Shown one piece after another: positions 26,359 to 35,507 of a stretch of 64,000 nucleotides of DNA. The translations under genes and the position numbers were made by a program. Source of the DNA: Competibacter_A sp037045685. Lineage in GTDB: Bacteria; Pseudomonadota; Gammaproteobacteria; Competibacterales; Competibacteraceae. Each line of letters starts with the position of its first letter. Within the stretch, counting starts at the first letter, position 1. The stretch spans positions 124,001-188,000 of the forward strand of contig JBAOII010000023.1 in NCBI GenBank assembly GCA_037045685.1. The letters are read 5' to 3'. The notes beneath the pieces were generated by a model, which saw nothing but the letters and a program-made list of their open reading frames with translations, was not told the DNA's origin and ran no database searches.

Positions 26359-26811
26359 TCAGATGCGAAACGACAGGGATTGGAAAACATCCTCGGTCAT
26401 GCCCTGCAACATGCTCAACGCATCCCAATCGTCCCACGATTCCGCGATGCGGCCATTTTCGATCCGGTGGAAGCTCATGCCGGTCACGGACATCGCCTGA
26501 CCGCTGGGCGCGATGCCCATGAATTCGCCCCGGTGCGTGCCGCGAGCGATCCAGCGCGAGGCGACCTTGTCGCCCTCGGCGATTTGGTCCTGAATTTCGA
26601 AGCGGGTGTCGGGGAAGGAGAAGTGATACATCGCGATCAGTTGCTTGAACGCTTCGACGCCGTGCACCGGCTCCGGCAGGGTCGCGATGTGCCCGATGTA
26701 GTCCGGCGCGAGAATTTCGTCCGCGACCGCCAGATTGCCCTGGCTCCAAATCACCTCGAAGTTGCGCCGGACCAAGGCTTTGTTGGCTTCTGATACGCTG
26801 TTGTCTGCCAT
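26359..26811 (-). CDS. SnoaL-like ester cyclase family protein
   Basis: A 150-residue protein of the NTF2-like SnoaL fold: NKALVRRNFEVIWSQGN, ILAPDYIGH, DTRFEIQDQIAEGDKVASRW, and GTHRGEFMGIAPSGQ. Family members include polyketide cyclases, but single genes like this are usually annotated only as ester cyclase. No polyketide genes are nearby, so a cyclase role is doubtful. It is transcribed away from the acetyl-CoA hydrolase gene. Confidence 0.85.
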   Translation of the reverse strand: MADNSVSEANKALVRRNFEVIWSQGNLAVADEILAPDYIGHIATLPEPVHGVEAFKQLIAMYHFSFPDTRFEIQDQIAEGDKVASRWIARGTHRGEFMGIAPSGQAMSVTGMSFHRIENGRIAESWDDWDALSMLQGMTEDVFQSLSFRI

Positions 26812-26915
26812 TGCGGCTTCTCCTTCGGTATGCGGGACGCAACGTGCGGCGCTCGAAACGCGGTTTAGTGTAATCCGTTCCCGACCCGCTCGCCACGGGC
26901 CGGGCAGATCAGACC

Positions 26916-26924
26916 TGCTATAAT
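26916..26924 (+). promoter_or_regulatory. Extended -10 promoter upstream of the acetyl-CoA hydrolase gene
   Basis: TGCTATAAT is a perfect -10 hexamer (26919-26924) with the extended TGn element. No good -35 is visible 17 bases upstream. It lies ~140 bases before the gene at 27062. Confidence 0.5.
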
Positions 26925-27061
26925 CGGCGACAGTCCGCGCCGAGTCATCCCATGACTTCGATCAGGGGTGCGTTTGATGGAACGACCTCGCTTTTGGTAG
27001 CCGCATTGTCCGACGGCGTCACCCATCGCGCAATCACCAACCGGCCGAGAGAGATCGGATC

Positions 27062-29239
27062 ATGCAACAGCAAAGCCCGTCGTATTTTCAGGATATCGAT
27101 GCGTGTGTGGAAGCCGTCATCGCCCGGGTCGGCAAGCGCATCGTGCTCGGGATTCCGCTGGGGATCGGCAAGCCCAATCCTCTGGTGAACGCGCTCTACC
27201 GGCGGGCGAAAGCGGATCCGGAGCTGCGGCTCAAAATTTTGACCGCGATCACCGTCGAGACGCCCAAAGGGTCCAGCGATCTGGAAAGGCGGTTTCTGGA
27301 GCCGTTCGTCGCGCGGGTGTTCGGCGACTATCCCGATCTGGAATACGCCGGCGATTTGCGGACCGGCCAGATACCCGCCAACGTCGAAGTCGCGGAATTT
27401 TTCTTCAAGCCGGGCGGTTTCATGAACGTGCCGATGCAGCAACAGAACTACATCAGCACCAACTATACCCACGCCGCCCGCGATTTGATGGCGAACGGCA
27501 TCAACGTGCTGGCCCAGATGGTCGCCGCCCGCGAAGTGGATGGCGAACCGTGGTTCAGCCTCGGCGGCAATCCCGACGTCACCCTGGATTTGTTGCCGGC
27601 GGTCGAGGAAGCGCGCCGCCAGGGGCGGCCGATGGTGACGGTCGCTCAAGTCAACCGGCAAATGCCGTTCATGTACAACGACGCCATGGTCCGGCCGGCC
27701 GCTTTCGATCTGGTGCTCGATCATCGCGGTTACGATTTTCGGCTGTTCGGCGCGCCCAACATGCCGGTGGATAACGCCGATTATCTGCTCGGTTTGCAGG
27801 CCAGCGCCCTGATCCGCGACGGCGGCACCCTGCAGATCGGGATCGGCTGTCTGGGCGACGCCATCGTCCATTTCTGCCGGCTGCGGCAGCGACAAAGCGC
27901 GCTTTACCATCAACTGTTGGCCGATTGGGGCATCCTGGAGCGCCACGGCGATTTGATCGAGCGCATCGGCGGAACCCGGCCGTTCGAGCGGGGCTTGTAC
28001 GGCGCCAGCGAGATGTTCGTCAACGGCTTTCTGCACCTGTACCGGGACGGCATCCTCAAGCGCAAGGTTTACGACAGCGTTCCGTTGCAGCGCCTGCTCA
28101 ACGAAGGGGCGATCACCGAAGCGGTGGACGAGCGGACTCTGCGAGTTCTGCTGGAACGGGGAGTGGTCCCGGCCCGCTTGACCGAAGCCGATGTCGGGTT
28201 CTTGCGCAAGTTCGGGATTTTCGATGATCGGGTCCGTTACCGGGATGGGGATTTGGTGATGGGCGATACCGTGCGGGTTCCAGCCGATTTGGAGCGGCCG
28301 GAGAGCTACGCGGCCGTCGTCGAGAGCGGACTGGGCGATCACCTCAAAGACGGCATCCTGATGCACGGTGGCTTCTTCATGGGGCCACAGGATTTTTACG
28401 AGGCGCTGCGCGCGCTGCCCGAGCGGGAAAGCCGGCAAATCTGCATGACCACGGTGCGGAAGGTCAACCATCTCTACGGTGGCGAGGAACTGGCGGTGCT
28501 GCAACGGCGGGACGCCCGGTTCATCAATACCACCATCATGATGACGCTGATGGGCGCGGCGGTGTCCGACGGCCTGGAAAGCGGCCAAGTGATCAGCGGC
28601 GTCGGCGGCCAGTACAACTTCGTCGCCATGGCCCACGAGCTGCCCGGCGCCCGCTCTGTCCTGATGCTGCGCAGCACGCGGGAGTCCGGTTTGACCGTCT
28701 CCTCGAACATCGTCTGGAGCTACGGTCATTCGACCATCCCGCGCCATTTGCGCGACATCGCGATCACGGAATACGGCATCGCCGATTTGCGCGGGCGTTC
28801 CGACAAGGACGTGATCATCGCCTTGCTCGATATCGCCGATTCCCGCTTCCAGCCGGAGCTGCTGGAAAAAGCCAAGCGGGCCGGCAAGATCCCTCGGGAT
28901 TACCAGATTCCGCCGCGCTATCTGCAAAATACCCCCGAGAAGATTCAGGCCCGGATCGAGAAATACAAGAAAATGGGATTGCTGCCGGATTTCCCGCTGG
29001 GGACCGAGTTCACCGAGGAGGAAATCGTGCTGGGGCGGGTGCTCAAGGGGCTCAAGCTGCGACTGTCGACCAAGGGCGATCTGATGAAGACCATCGTGAA
29101 AGCGATGACGGTCGGCCCCACGCCAGAAGCGGCCAAGCGGTATTTGGCCCGCCTCCAGCTCGATCGACCGGCCAGCCAGAAAGACAAAATGATTCAGCGC
29201 TTGATCTTGTCCGAGCTGATTTCTGGCGGATACGTCTGA
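27062..29239 (+). CDS. Acetyl-CoA hydrolase/transferase family protein
   Basis: A 725-residue acyl-CoA:carboxylate CoA-transferase or hydrolase. Family features include GKRIVLGIPLGIGKPNPLVN near the N-terminus, FFFKPGGFMNVPMQQQNYIS, and the C-terminal GVGGQYNFVAMAHELPGARS, GLTVSSNIVWSYGHSTIP and TEYGIADLRGRSDKDV. The usual catalytic glutamate is not confidently located. It is longer than the ~500-residue acetate CoA-transferases and belongs to the long bacterial form. In a storage-polymer organism it could balance acetyl-CoA, acetate and propionyl-CoA. It is flanked by an extended -10 promoter and a bidirectional terminator. Confidence 0.88.
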   Translation: MQQQSPSYFQDIDACVEAVIARVGKRIVLGIPLGIGKPNPLVNALYRRAKADPELRLKILTAITVETPKGSSDLERRFLEPFVARVFGDYPDLEYAGDLRTGQIPANVEVAEFFFKPGGFMNVPMQQQNYISTNYTHAARDLMANGINVLAQMVAAREVDGEPWFSLGGNPDVTLDLLPAVEEARRQGRPMVTVAQVNRQMPFMYNDAMVRPAAFDLVLDHRGYDFRLFGAPNMPVDNADYLLGLQASALIRDGGTLQIGIGCLGDAIVHFCRLRQRQSALYHQLLADWGILERHGDLIERIGGTRPFERGLYGASEMFVNGFLHLYRDGILKRKVYDSVPLQRLLNEGAITEAVDERTLRVLLERGVVPARLTEADVGFLRKFGIFDDRVRYRDGDLVMGDTVRVPADLERPESYAAVVESGLGDHLKDGILMHGGFFMGPQDFYEALRALPERESRQICMTTVRKVNHLYGGEELAVLQRRDARFINTTIMMTLMGAAVSDGLESGQVISGVGGQYNFVAMAHELPGARSVLMLRSTRESGLTVSSNIVWSYGHSTIPRHLRDIAITEYGIADLRGRSDKDVIIALLDIADSRFQPELLEKAKRAGKIPRDYQIPPRYLQNTPEKIQARIEKYKKMGLLPDFPLGTEFTEEEIVLGRVLKGLKLRLSTKGDLMKTIVKAMTVGPTPEAAKRYLARLQLDRPASQKDKMIQRLILSELISGGYV

Positions 29240-29269
29240 AAAAACAAGGCGCGGGGGTTCCGCGCCTTG
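29239..29269. terminator. Bidirectional terminator between acetyl-CoA hydrolase and glgB
   Basis: CAAGGCGCGG (29245-29254) pairs with CCGCGCCTTG (29260-29269) around GGGTT. An A-run at 29239-29244 becomes a U-run on the minus strand, so it is a canonical terminator for glgB and probably also ends the converging gene. Confidence 0.85.
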
Positions 29270-29301
29270 CCGTCATCGGGGCCGGGTCTCCGGCCGACGG
29301 T

Positions 29302-31623
29302 TCATTCCGGCTGCGCGAGTTCGGCCTCGGCTTCGGTCTCGGCCGCGACCGCCTCCACGCTCGCTTTCTCCTCCAAGACCGCGGTTTCTGCCGGCGTTTC
29401 GTCCTCGACGCTGGCCGCGACCGGCTCGGGTTCCGGCAACGGCTCCGGCCGCAGCACGATACCGCCCAGCGGCGGCACGGTGATGGAGATCGAATAAGGG
29501 TGCTCCATCCAGGGCCGCTCTTCGGCGATCAGCTCGACTCCCCCGTTGCCGACCCCGCTGCCACCGTAGTAGTGGGAATCGGAATTGAGCACTTCGGAGT
29601 AGCGGCACTGCCGGGGTACGCCGATCCGATAGTCGTGGCGCGGCACCGGGGTGAAGTTGACCACCACCACCAGGAAGTCGTTGTCCTTCTTGCGCAAGTA
29701 GCTGAGGATGGACTGTTCGGCGTCGTGGCAATCGATCCAGGAGAAGCCCTGCCACTCGAACTCGTAGTGGTGCAGTTCCGGGCTGTCCTGATAGAGCCGA
29801 TTGAGGTCCCTGACCAGCAGTTGCATTCCCTGGTGGAAGCCGTACTGGAGCACGTACCAGTCGAGCGTGGCGGCGCTGTTCCATTCGGTGCCCTGGCCGA
29901 ACTCGGTGCCCATGAACAGCAGTTTCTTGCCGGGATGGGTGAACATGTAGGTGTACAGCAGCCGCAGATTGGCGAAACGCTGCCACTCGTCGCCCGGCAT
30001 CTTGTTGATCATCGAGCCCTTGCCGTGCACCACCTCATCGTGCGAGAACGGCAGCATGAAGTTCTCGGTGAAGCAGTACAGCATGCTGAAGGTCAGCAGG
30101 TCGTGGTGGTACTTGCGATGGACCGGGTTCTGCGCCATGTAGCGCAGCGTGTCGTTCATCCAGCCCATGTTCCACTTCATGCTGAAACCCAGTCCGCCCA
30201 GGTAGGTGGGACGGGTCACCTGCGGCCAGGAGGTGGACTCCTCGGCGATCACCAGCGCGCCGGGATGCTCGCTGTGCACCACGGTGTTGAGTTCGCGCAG
30301 AAAATCGATCGCTTCCAGATTTTCTCGACCGCCGTACTTGTTGGGAATCCACTCGCCTTCCTTGCGCGAATAGTCCAGATACAGCATCGAGGCGACCGCG
30401 TCCACCCGCAGCCCGTCGAGATGGAACTCCTCGATCCAGTACAGGGCGCTGGACAGCAGGAAATTCTTCACCTCGTAGCGGCCGAAGTTGAAAATCAGCG
30501 TGGACCAGTCGAGGTGCTCGCCCTTGCGGGGATCGGCGTGCTCGTACAGCGGCTCGCCGTCGAACCGGGCCAAGCCGTGGGCGTCCTTGGGGAAATGCGC
30601 CGGCACCCAGTCGAGGATCACGCCGACATCGTGCTGGTGGCAGTAATCCATGAAGTAGCGGAAATCGTCCGGCGTGCCGAAGCGGCTGGTCGGCGCGTAG
30701 TAGCCGGTGGTCTGATAGCCCCAGGACGCATCGTAGGGGTGTTCGGTGATCGGCAGTAGCTCGATGTGGCTGAAACCGGTTTCCTTGACGTAATCGACCA
30801 GTTGATGCGCCAGATCCCGGTAATTCAGAAACTCGCCTTCCGGGCCGCGCCGCCACGAGCCGAGATGGACCTCGTAGATGGACATCGGCTGGTGGAGCCA
30901 GTCGGCGCTCTTGCGCTTGTTCAGCCAAGCCTCGTCGCGCCAGGCGTAGGTGTCGGGCTTGGGGACGATGGTGGCGGTGCTGGGGCGGATTTCGAAATGC
31001 TGGCCGTAGGGGTCCGATTTCAAAAAAACGGTCCCGCTGTGGCGATTGCGGATTTCGAATTTGTAGAGATCGCCCGGATACAGGTTGGGGATGAACAGCT
31101 CCCAAATCCCGCTGCCGCCGCGGACCCGCATCTGGTGGATCCGGCCGTCCCAGCGGTTGAAATTGCCGACCACGCTGACCCGCTCGGCGTTCGGCGCCCA
31201 CACCGCGAACAGCGCGCCGGGGACGCCGTCCGCCTCGTGCGGATGGGCGCCCAGGAAGCGGTAGGCGTGCCAGTGCTTGCCCTCGCCGAACAGATACAGA
31301 TCGAAATCGGGCAGTTGCGGCGGGAAGCAGTACGGGTCGTAGGAAATGTGCTCGTGATGGTCGGAATCGCGCCAGATCAAGCGGTAGCGTTCGGGGACCT
31401 GGTCCGGCTTGCCGTGCCACTCGAACAGGTCGGTGTTCGGGACGCGCTCCAGCGGGTGGTTGCCTTCGGCGATGTGGACCTCTTGCGCGTAGGGCAAATG
31501 AGCGCGCACGACGACCCGTTTGTCTTGCGGATGGCGACCCAGCACGGCGAAGGGGTCGTGATGGCGAGATTCGATGATTCGTTGTAATTCGGGGTGGAGT
31601 TTCGGGCTCGTCACGTTTTTCAT
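29302..31623 (-). CDS. glgB: 1,4-alpha-glucan branching enzyme GlgB
   Basis: Forms alpha-1,6 branches in glycogen. The 773-residue protein has an N-terminal carbohydrate-binding region, the CBM48 module (FAVWAPNAERVSVVGNFNRWD), and the GH13 catalytic barrel. The latter has the nucleophile in LDGLRVDAVASMLYLDYS, the acid in VIAEESTSWP, and FMLPFSHDEVVHGKGS. The last ~45 residues are an unusual acidic Glu/Ala/Val/Pro tail (EPLPEPEPVAASVEDETP onward) beyond the normal C-terminal domain. No other glg gene is adjacent. The tail's function is unknown. Confidence 0.97.
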   Translation of the reverse strand: MKNVTSPKLHPELQRIIESRHHDPFAVLGRHPQDKRVVVRAHLPYAQEVHIAEGNHPLERVPNTDLFEWHGKPDQVPERYRLIWRDSDHHEHISYDPYCFPPQLPDFDLYLFGEGKHWHAYRFLGAHPHEADGVPGALFAVWAPNAERVSVVGNFNRWDGRIHQMRVRGGSGIWELFIPNLYPGDLYKFEIRNRHSGTVFLKSDPYGQHFEIRPSTATIVPKPDTYAWRDEAWLNKRKSADWLHQPMSIYEVHLGSWRRGPEGEFLNYRDLAHQLVDYVKETGFSHIELLPITEHPYDASWGYQTTGYYAPTSRFGTPDDFRYFMDYCHQHDVGVILDWVPAHFPKDAHGLARFDGEPLYEHADPRKGEHLDWSTLIFNFGRYEVKNFLLSSALYWIEEFHLDGLRVDAVASMLYLDYSRKEGEWIPNKYGGRENLEAIDFLRELNTVVHSEHPGALVIAEESTSWPQVTRPTYLGGLGFSMKWNMGWMNDTLRYMAQNPVHRKYHHDLLTFSMLYCFTENFMLPFSHDEVVHGKGSMINKMPGDEWQRFANLRLLYTYMFTHPGKKLLFMGTEFGQGTEWNSAATLDWYVLQYGFHQGMQLLVRDLNRLYQDSPELHHYEFEWQGFSWIDCHDAEQSILSYLRKKDNDFLVVVVNFTPVPRHDYRIGVPRQCRYSEVLNSDSHYYGGSGVGNGGVELIAEERPWMEHPYSISITVPPLGGIVLRPEPLPEPEPVAASVEDETPAETAVLEEKASVEAVAAETEAEAELAQPE

Positions 31624-32124
31624 CCTGTTGTGTTGACGGTGGAGATCATGCCCGACGGCGGTTGAACACCGGACCGCGAATCGGCGTATGCTGTCGCCAG
31701 CGTCGCGTGGTTGTTGGGCATCGGGTGAATGGCGGGCATCTGGAGTCGGGTGTCAAGCGCCGTGCGCACCGATCATTTATTATAACGCGAATCCTCTATA
31801 GGATGATTTTCCGTAAGGGTATCGTTGGGCGGCCGGGCCGGAAAGGGGGATTTGCCGGCCGGCCAACCGGCGCGCGGCGCGGCGTCGACCGCAGGCGGAG
31901 CGGCCGGCGGAGCCTCGTCGGCCGCGATCCGGCCGCGATCGGCGCCGGTACGGTTCGCGCGCCGGCCAAGCCAAGGGGATTATAGCCTATCCCGGTCCAG
32001 TTGGCTGGAGGGTCGGGACGGAGATTCATCGCACGCCGGCATTCCCGCGCCGCCGTAGTCTGATAAGATTATCGCCGCACCCTCCATAAGTGATAACTCG
32101 TCTAAAATGCACGAAGGACGATCC
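31624..32124. other. Intergenic region glgB / haem lipoprotein
   Basis: A 501-base gap between divergent genes. A perfect TATAAT on the minus strand (31779-31784) is a possible glgB -10 without a clear -35. The segment 31820-31980 is very G/C-rich without ORF support. A GAAGGACGA ribosome site at ~32111-32119 serves the plus gene. I see no RNA gene or repeat here. Confidence 0.35.
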
Positions 32125-32520
32125 ATGAACTCTCGTAAACTGCTTGCAACCGCGTTGGTATTGGGGATTGGCGCGCTGGTCGGCTGCTCTGGCGAACAGG
32201 CGGATAAGCCGGTGAGCTTCCAAAAGGACGTGTATCCGATATTGAAGGCGAGCTGCGCGGAATGCCATACCCCGCCCAAAGGCGAGGGCTACCAAAAGAC
32301 CGGTCTGGCGGTGGGGACGTACCAGGAATTGATGAAGGGCACCAAAATGGGACCCGTCATCATTCCCGGCCAGAGCCTCAACAGCAGCCTGAACCGGCTG
32401 ATCGAAGGACGCCCCGGCGTCGATCCCTCCATCCAGATGCCGCACGGCAAGGTCAAGCTGCCGGACGCGCAACTGGCGATGATCCGCAAGTGGGTGGATC
32501 AGGGCGCCAAGAACAACTGA
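32125..32520 (+). CDS. Haem-binding lipoprotein, cytochrome c-like
   Basis: A 131-residue lipoprotein: signal MNSRKLLATALVLGIGALVG, lipobox LVGC with the acylated Cys, then VSFQKDVYPILKASCAECH with the CxxCH haem site. IQMPHGKVKLP follows, whose Met could be the distal ligand. The layout matches small c-type domains of the planctomycete cytochrome C type, anchored in the membrane facing the periplasm. The redox partner is unknown. The start at 32125 is preferred over 32107 because of the ribosome site and signal peptide. Confidence 0.85.
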   Translation: MNSRKLLATALVLGIGALVGCSGEQADKPVSFQKDVYPILKASCAECHTPPKGEGYQKTGLAVGTYQELMKGTKMGPVIIPGQSLNSSLNRLIEGRPGVDPSIQMPHGKVKLPDAQLAMIRKWVDQGAKNN

Positions 32521-32548
32521 ACCGCGCCGCGCCCCGTTCCGACCTTTC

Positions 32549-32584
32549 GCGCCAGCCCCCTCTCGCCGGGGAGGGGGCTGGCGC
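32549..32584. repeat. Palindromic repeat (REP-like hairpin)
   Basis: A perfect 14-base stem (32549-32562 with 32571-32584) around TCGCCGGG. Its core CCCCCTC...GAGGGGG resembles the C/G palindromes at 49118-49138 and 49691-49713, so it may belong to the same dispersed family. It lacks a U-tract, though it could still act as a terminator between the lipoprotein gene and relA. Confidence 0.6.
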
Positions 32585-32706
32585 CCCCGCTGCCCACAAC
32601 AACTCGATCATCGAGATTCGTCCGCCCGAACTCCCCCTTCCCCGCCCGGCCGAACTTCCGGCAGCGGGCGTTGTATTCCATTCTGGATACTTTTCAGGGG
32701 ACGCTT

Positions 32707-34851
32707 ATGGTCACTTCCAGGCAAACCGCGCTGGCCGGCGCGGATTTCGACACCTGGCTGGATAGCCTGCGGGTCGATTGGTCGGCTTCTCAAATCGAGA
32801 TCGTCAGGAACGCTTACACGCTGAGCGGCGAGCCCGATCTGGGGGCCGCCGATTTGCTGGCCGATCTGGGCATGGATCACGACGTGGTCGCCGCCGCGCT
32901 GCTGCACGAGCCGGTCGCGACCGGGCAAGCCAAGCTCAAACAGGTCGAGGAAGCGTTCGGATCGCCCATCGCGCGGCTGGTGGACGGCATCGCCAAGCTC
33001 GACACCATCGGCGAGTTGCACCAGAGCGGCCAGCACGCCGGCCGCCAGTTGGAAAGCTTGCGCAAGATGCTGCTGGCGATGGCCCAAGACGTGCGGGTCG
33101 TGCTGATCAAGCTGGCGATGCGGTTGCACGCCCTGCGCCAGCTCGGCCGGGCGCCGGACGCGGAGCGGCGGCGCATCGCTCGGGAAACGCTGGATATCTT
33201 CACGCCCCTGGCCAACCGGCTGGGCATCGGGCGCATCAAGTGGGAAATGGAAGATCTGGCCCTGCGCTACCTGGATTCGGCGGTTTACAAGCAGATCGCC
33301 GCCGCGCTCGACGAGCGCCGGGCCGACCGGGAACGCTACATCGCCCGGGTCATGGAAGAACTCCGCGACTACCTGAAGCGGGCCGGCATCCGCGCCGAGA
33401 TCAGCGGCCGGGTCAAGCACATCTACAGCATCTGGCGGAAGATGCAGCGCAAGAAGCTGTCCTTCCAGCAAATTTTTGACGTGCGGGCGGTGCGGGTGAT
33501 GGTCGGGACGGTCAACGACTGCTACGCCGCGCTCGGGGTGGTCCACGCCCACTGGAACCACATCCACCAGGAGTTCGACGACTACATCGCCCACCCCAAG
33601 CCCAACGGCTATCAATCCCTGCACACGGCGGTGGTGGGGCCGGAGGGCCGTCCGGTGGAAGTGCAGATTCGCACCCACGCCATGCACCAGCACGCCGAGC
33701 TGGGCGTCGCCGCCCACTGGCGCTACAAAGAGGGCGGCGAGGGACCCGGCGATGTGGCCGAACGGCAGATCGCGTGGTTGCGGCAGATGTTGGAGTATCG
33801 GGACGAGGACGCCGATGACGGCGATCTGCTGGAGCGGTTCAAGGCCGAGGCGTTTCAGGATCGGGTTTACGCCATCACGCCCAAGGGCGCCATCGTCGAG
33901 TTGCCGCAAGGCGCCACCCCGCTGGATTTCGCCTATCACATCCACACCGAGGTCGGGCACCGCTGCCGGGGCGCCAAGGTCAACGGCCGGATCGTGCCGT
34001 TGAGCTACGAGCTCAAGAACGGTGAGCAGGTGGACGTGCTGACGGCCAAGACCGGGGGGCCCAGCCGCGACTGGCTCAGCCCGCATCTGGGCTACGCCAA
34101 GACCAACCGGGCCAGGGCCAAAATCCGCCAGTGGTTTTTCCAACAGGATCAGGACAAAAGCGTCTCCGCCGGACGGGGCGCCCTGGAGCACGAGTTCCAG
34201 CGCTTGGGCATCAAGCAGCTCAAGCTGGAGAAGGTGGCCGACCGGCTCGGTTTTACCAAACCGGAGGATCTGTTCGCCGCCATCGGCCACGGCGCCCTGA
34301 CCACCGCGCAGGTGGTGGCCAGAATTCAGGATTTGCTGCCGGCGCCGCCCTCGGCCAAGGAGAGCCCGCTGGTCGCGCGCAAGGCCAAGCCGCCGGAGTC
34401 GGGCAGAGACAGCGTGCGGATTCGCGGGGTCGGCCACCTGCTGTCCCAGATGGCGCAATGCTGCCAGCCGGCGCCGTTCGAGCCGATTGCCGGCTACATC
34501 ACCCAGGGACGGGGCGTGACCATTCACCGGCAGGATTGCACCAATTTTCTCGGGCTGGCCAACCAGCATCACGAGCGCGTCATCGAGGTGGGTTGGGGGG
34601 AGACGCCGGCCACCTACCCGGTGGATATCATGATCGTCGCTTACGACCGTTCCGGGCTGCTGCGCGACATCACCTCGATTCTGGCCAACGACCAGGTCAA
34701 CGTCCTGGGGGCGAACACCCTGACCGATAAGGAAACCTCCATCGCCCGGATGGGGCTGACCCTGGAAATCACCGATGTGGTGCAGCTCAGCCGGGTGCTC
34801 GACAAGATCGGCCAGTTGCCCAACGTGGTGGAGGCGTATCGCAAAAACTGA
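32707..34851 (+). CDS. relA: (p)ppGpp synthetase RelA
   Basis: Makes the stringent-response alarmone on ribosomes stalled by amino-acid starvation. The 714-residue protein has a degenerate hydrolase region (AAALLHEPVATGQ in place of the catalytic HD). The synthetase domain has GRVKHIYSIWRKMQRK, FDVRAVRVMV and EFDDYIAHPKPNGYQSLHTA; the EFDD element is typical of RelA rather than SpoT. TGS (VYAITPKGAIVELPQGATPL), zinc-finger-like (AQCCQPAPFEPIAGYIT) and ACT domains follow. The ATG at 32707 is chosen over 32671 because conserved sequence begins after it and a GGGGACG site precedes it. Confidence 0.95.
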   Translation: MVTSRQTALAGADFDTWLDSLRVDWSASQIEIVRNAYTLSGEPDLGAADLLADLGMDHDVVAAALLHEPVATGQAKLKQVEEAFGSPIARLVDGIAKLDTIGELHQSGQHAGRQLESLRKMLLAMAQDVRVVLIKLAMRLHALRQLGRAPDAERRRIARETLDIFTPLANRLGIGRIKWEMEDLALRYLDSAVYKQIAAALDERRADRERYIARVMEELRDYLKRAGIRAEISGRVKHIYSIWRKMQRKKLSFQQIFDVRAVRVMVGTVNDCYAALGVVHAHWNHIHQEFDDYIAHPKPNGYQSLHTAVVGPEGRPVEVQIRTHAMHQHAELGVAAHWRYKEGGEGPGDVAERQIAWLRQMLEYRDEDADDGDLLERFKAEAFQDRVYAITPKGAIVELPQGATPLDFAYHIHTEVGHRCRGAKVNGRIVPLSYELKNGEQVDVLTAKTGGPSRDWLSPHLGYAKTNRARAKIRQWFFQQDQDKSVSAGRGALEHEFQRLGIKQLKLEKVADRLGFTKPEDLFAAIGHGALTTAQVVARIQDLLPAPPSAKESPLVARKAKPPESGRDSVRIRGVGHLLSQMAQCCQPAPFEPIAGYITQGRGVTIHRQDCTNFLGLANQHHERVIEVGWGETPATYPVDIMIVAYDRSGLLRDITSILANDQVNVLGANTLTDKETSIARMGLTLEITDVVQLSRVLDKIGQLPNVVEAYRKN

Positions 34852-34860
34852 AGCGGGGAT

Positions 34861-35481
34861 TCAGGGGGCGATGCTCGCCAGCAGCGCGCGAGTTTCCCGC
34901 AGCAGGGGGTTGCGGCGCAGCAGCAAGGTGAGCCGGGTGCCGCCGCTCTGTCGCCACAGCGTCGCCGCGCGGATCCCGGCCAGCAGCAGCGCCCGGATCC
35001 GGTTGGCGTTCTCGGGGTTGTTCAGATGGATCTGGGCGCCGTTCACCATGATGCGCGGCGACAGGGTGCTGACGTTTTTCAGGTAGATATCCGCGAAGCG
35101 GGCCACGGTGTTGCTGTGGCTGACCGGGAAATGGGGCAGGTTCTGGATGATGTCTTCCAGGCTGGCGCCAATCGCTCTCAGCAAGTCCGCGCGCCGGGAC
35201 AGCTTGCGCTCCAAACCGAGCAAAGCGACCGCGTAGCGGGTCAGCTCCATGTCGCGGGGGTTGCCGAGCTGCTGCTCCAGCAGGCGCAGGCCGGAGCGCA
35301 GATGGGGGAGCTCTCCGAAAACGTCGATGCTGCTGGGGGCATCGATCTTGATCAGGCTGGCCAGACAGGTATCGACATCTTCGGCGTTGGCTTGGCCGCG
35401 CCGGGCGATGCCGCGCACCAGATCGGCGGCTTGCAGAACGCCGGCGAGGGCGATGGCTCGGTCGTGGTCGGTCTGGGGCAT
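34861..35481 (-). CDS. hflD: High frequency lysogenization protein HflD homologue
   Basis: A 206-residue membrane-associated helical protein of the HflD family. Visible segments include RAIALAGVLQAADLVRGIARRGQ, GELPHLRSGLRLLEQQLG, ARFADIYLKNVSTLSPRIMV and NPENANRIRALLLAGIRAATLW. In E. coli HflD interacts with lambda CII. Its conserved position next to mnmA, with which it forms an operon here (26-base gap), is typical of gammaproteobacteria. It converges on relA. Confidence 0.94.
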   Translation of the reverse strand: MPQTDHDRAIALAGVLQAADLVRGIARRGQANAEDVDTCLASLIKIDAPSSIDVFGELPHLRSGLRLLEQQLGNPRDMELTRYAVALLGLERKLSRRADLLRAIGASLEDIIQNLPHFPVSHSNTVARFADIYLKNVSTLSPRIMVNGAQIHLNNPENANRIRALLLAGIRAATLWRQSGGTRLTLLLRRNPLLRETRALLASIAP

Positions 35482-35507
35482 GGGGCGACGGGATCGGTGA
35501 GGTCGGG

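Noticed and set aside
32877..34572. Minus-strand ORFs antisense to relA
   Set aside because: Shadows of relA, whose frame shows complete synthetase, TGS and ACT regions.
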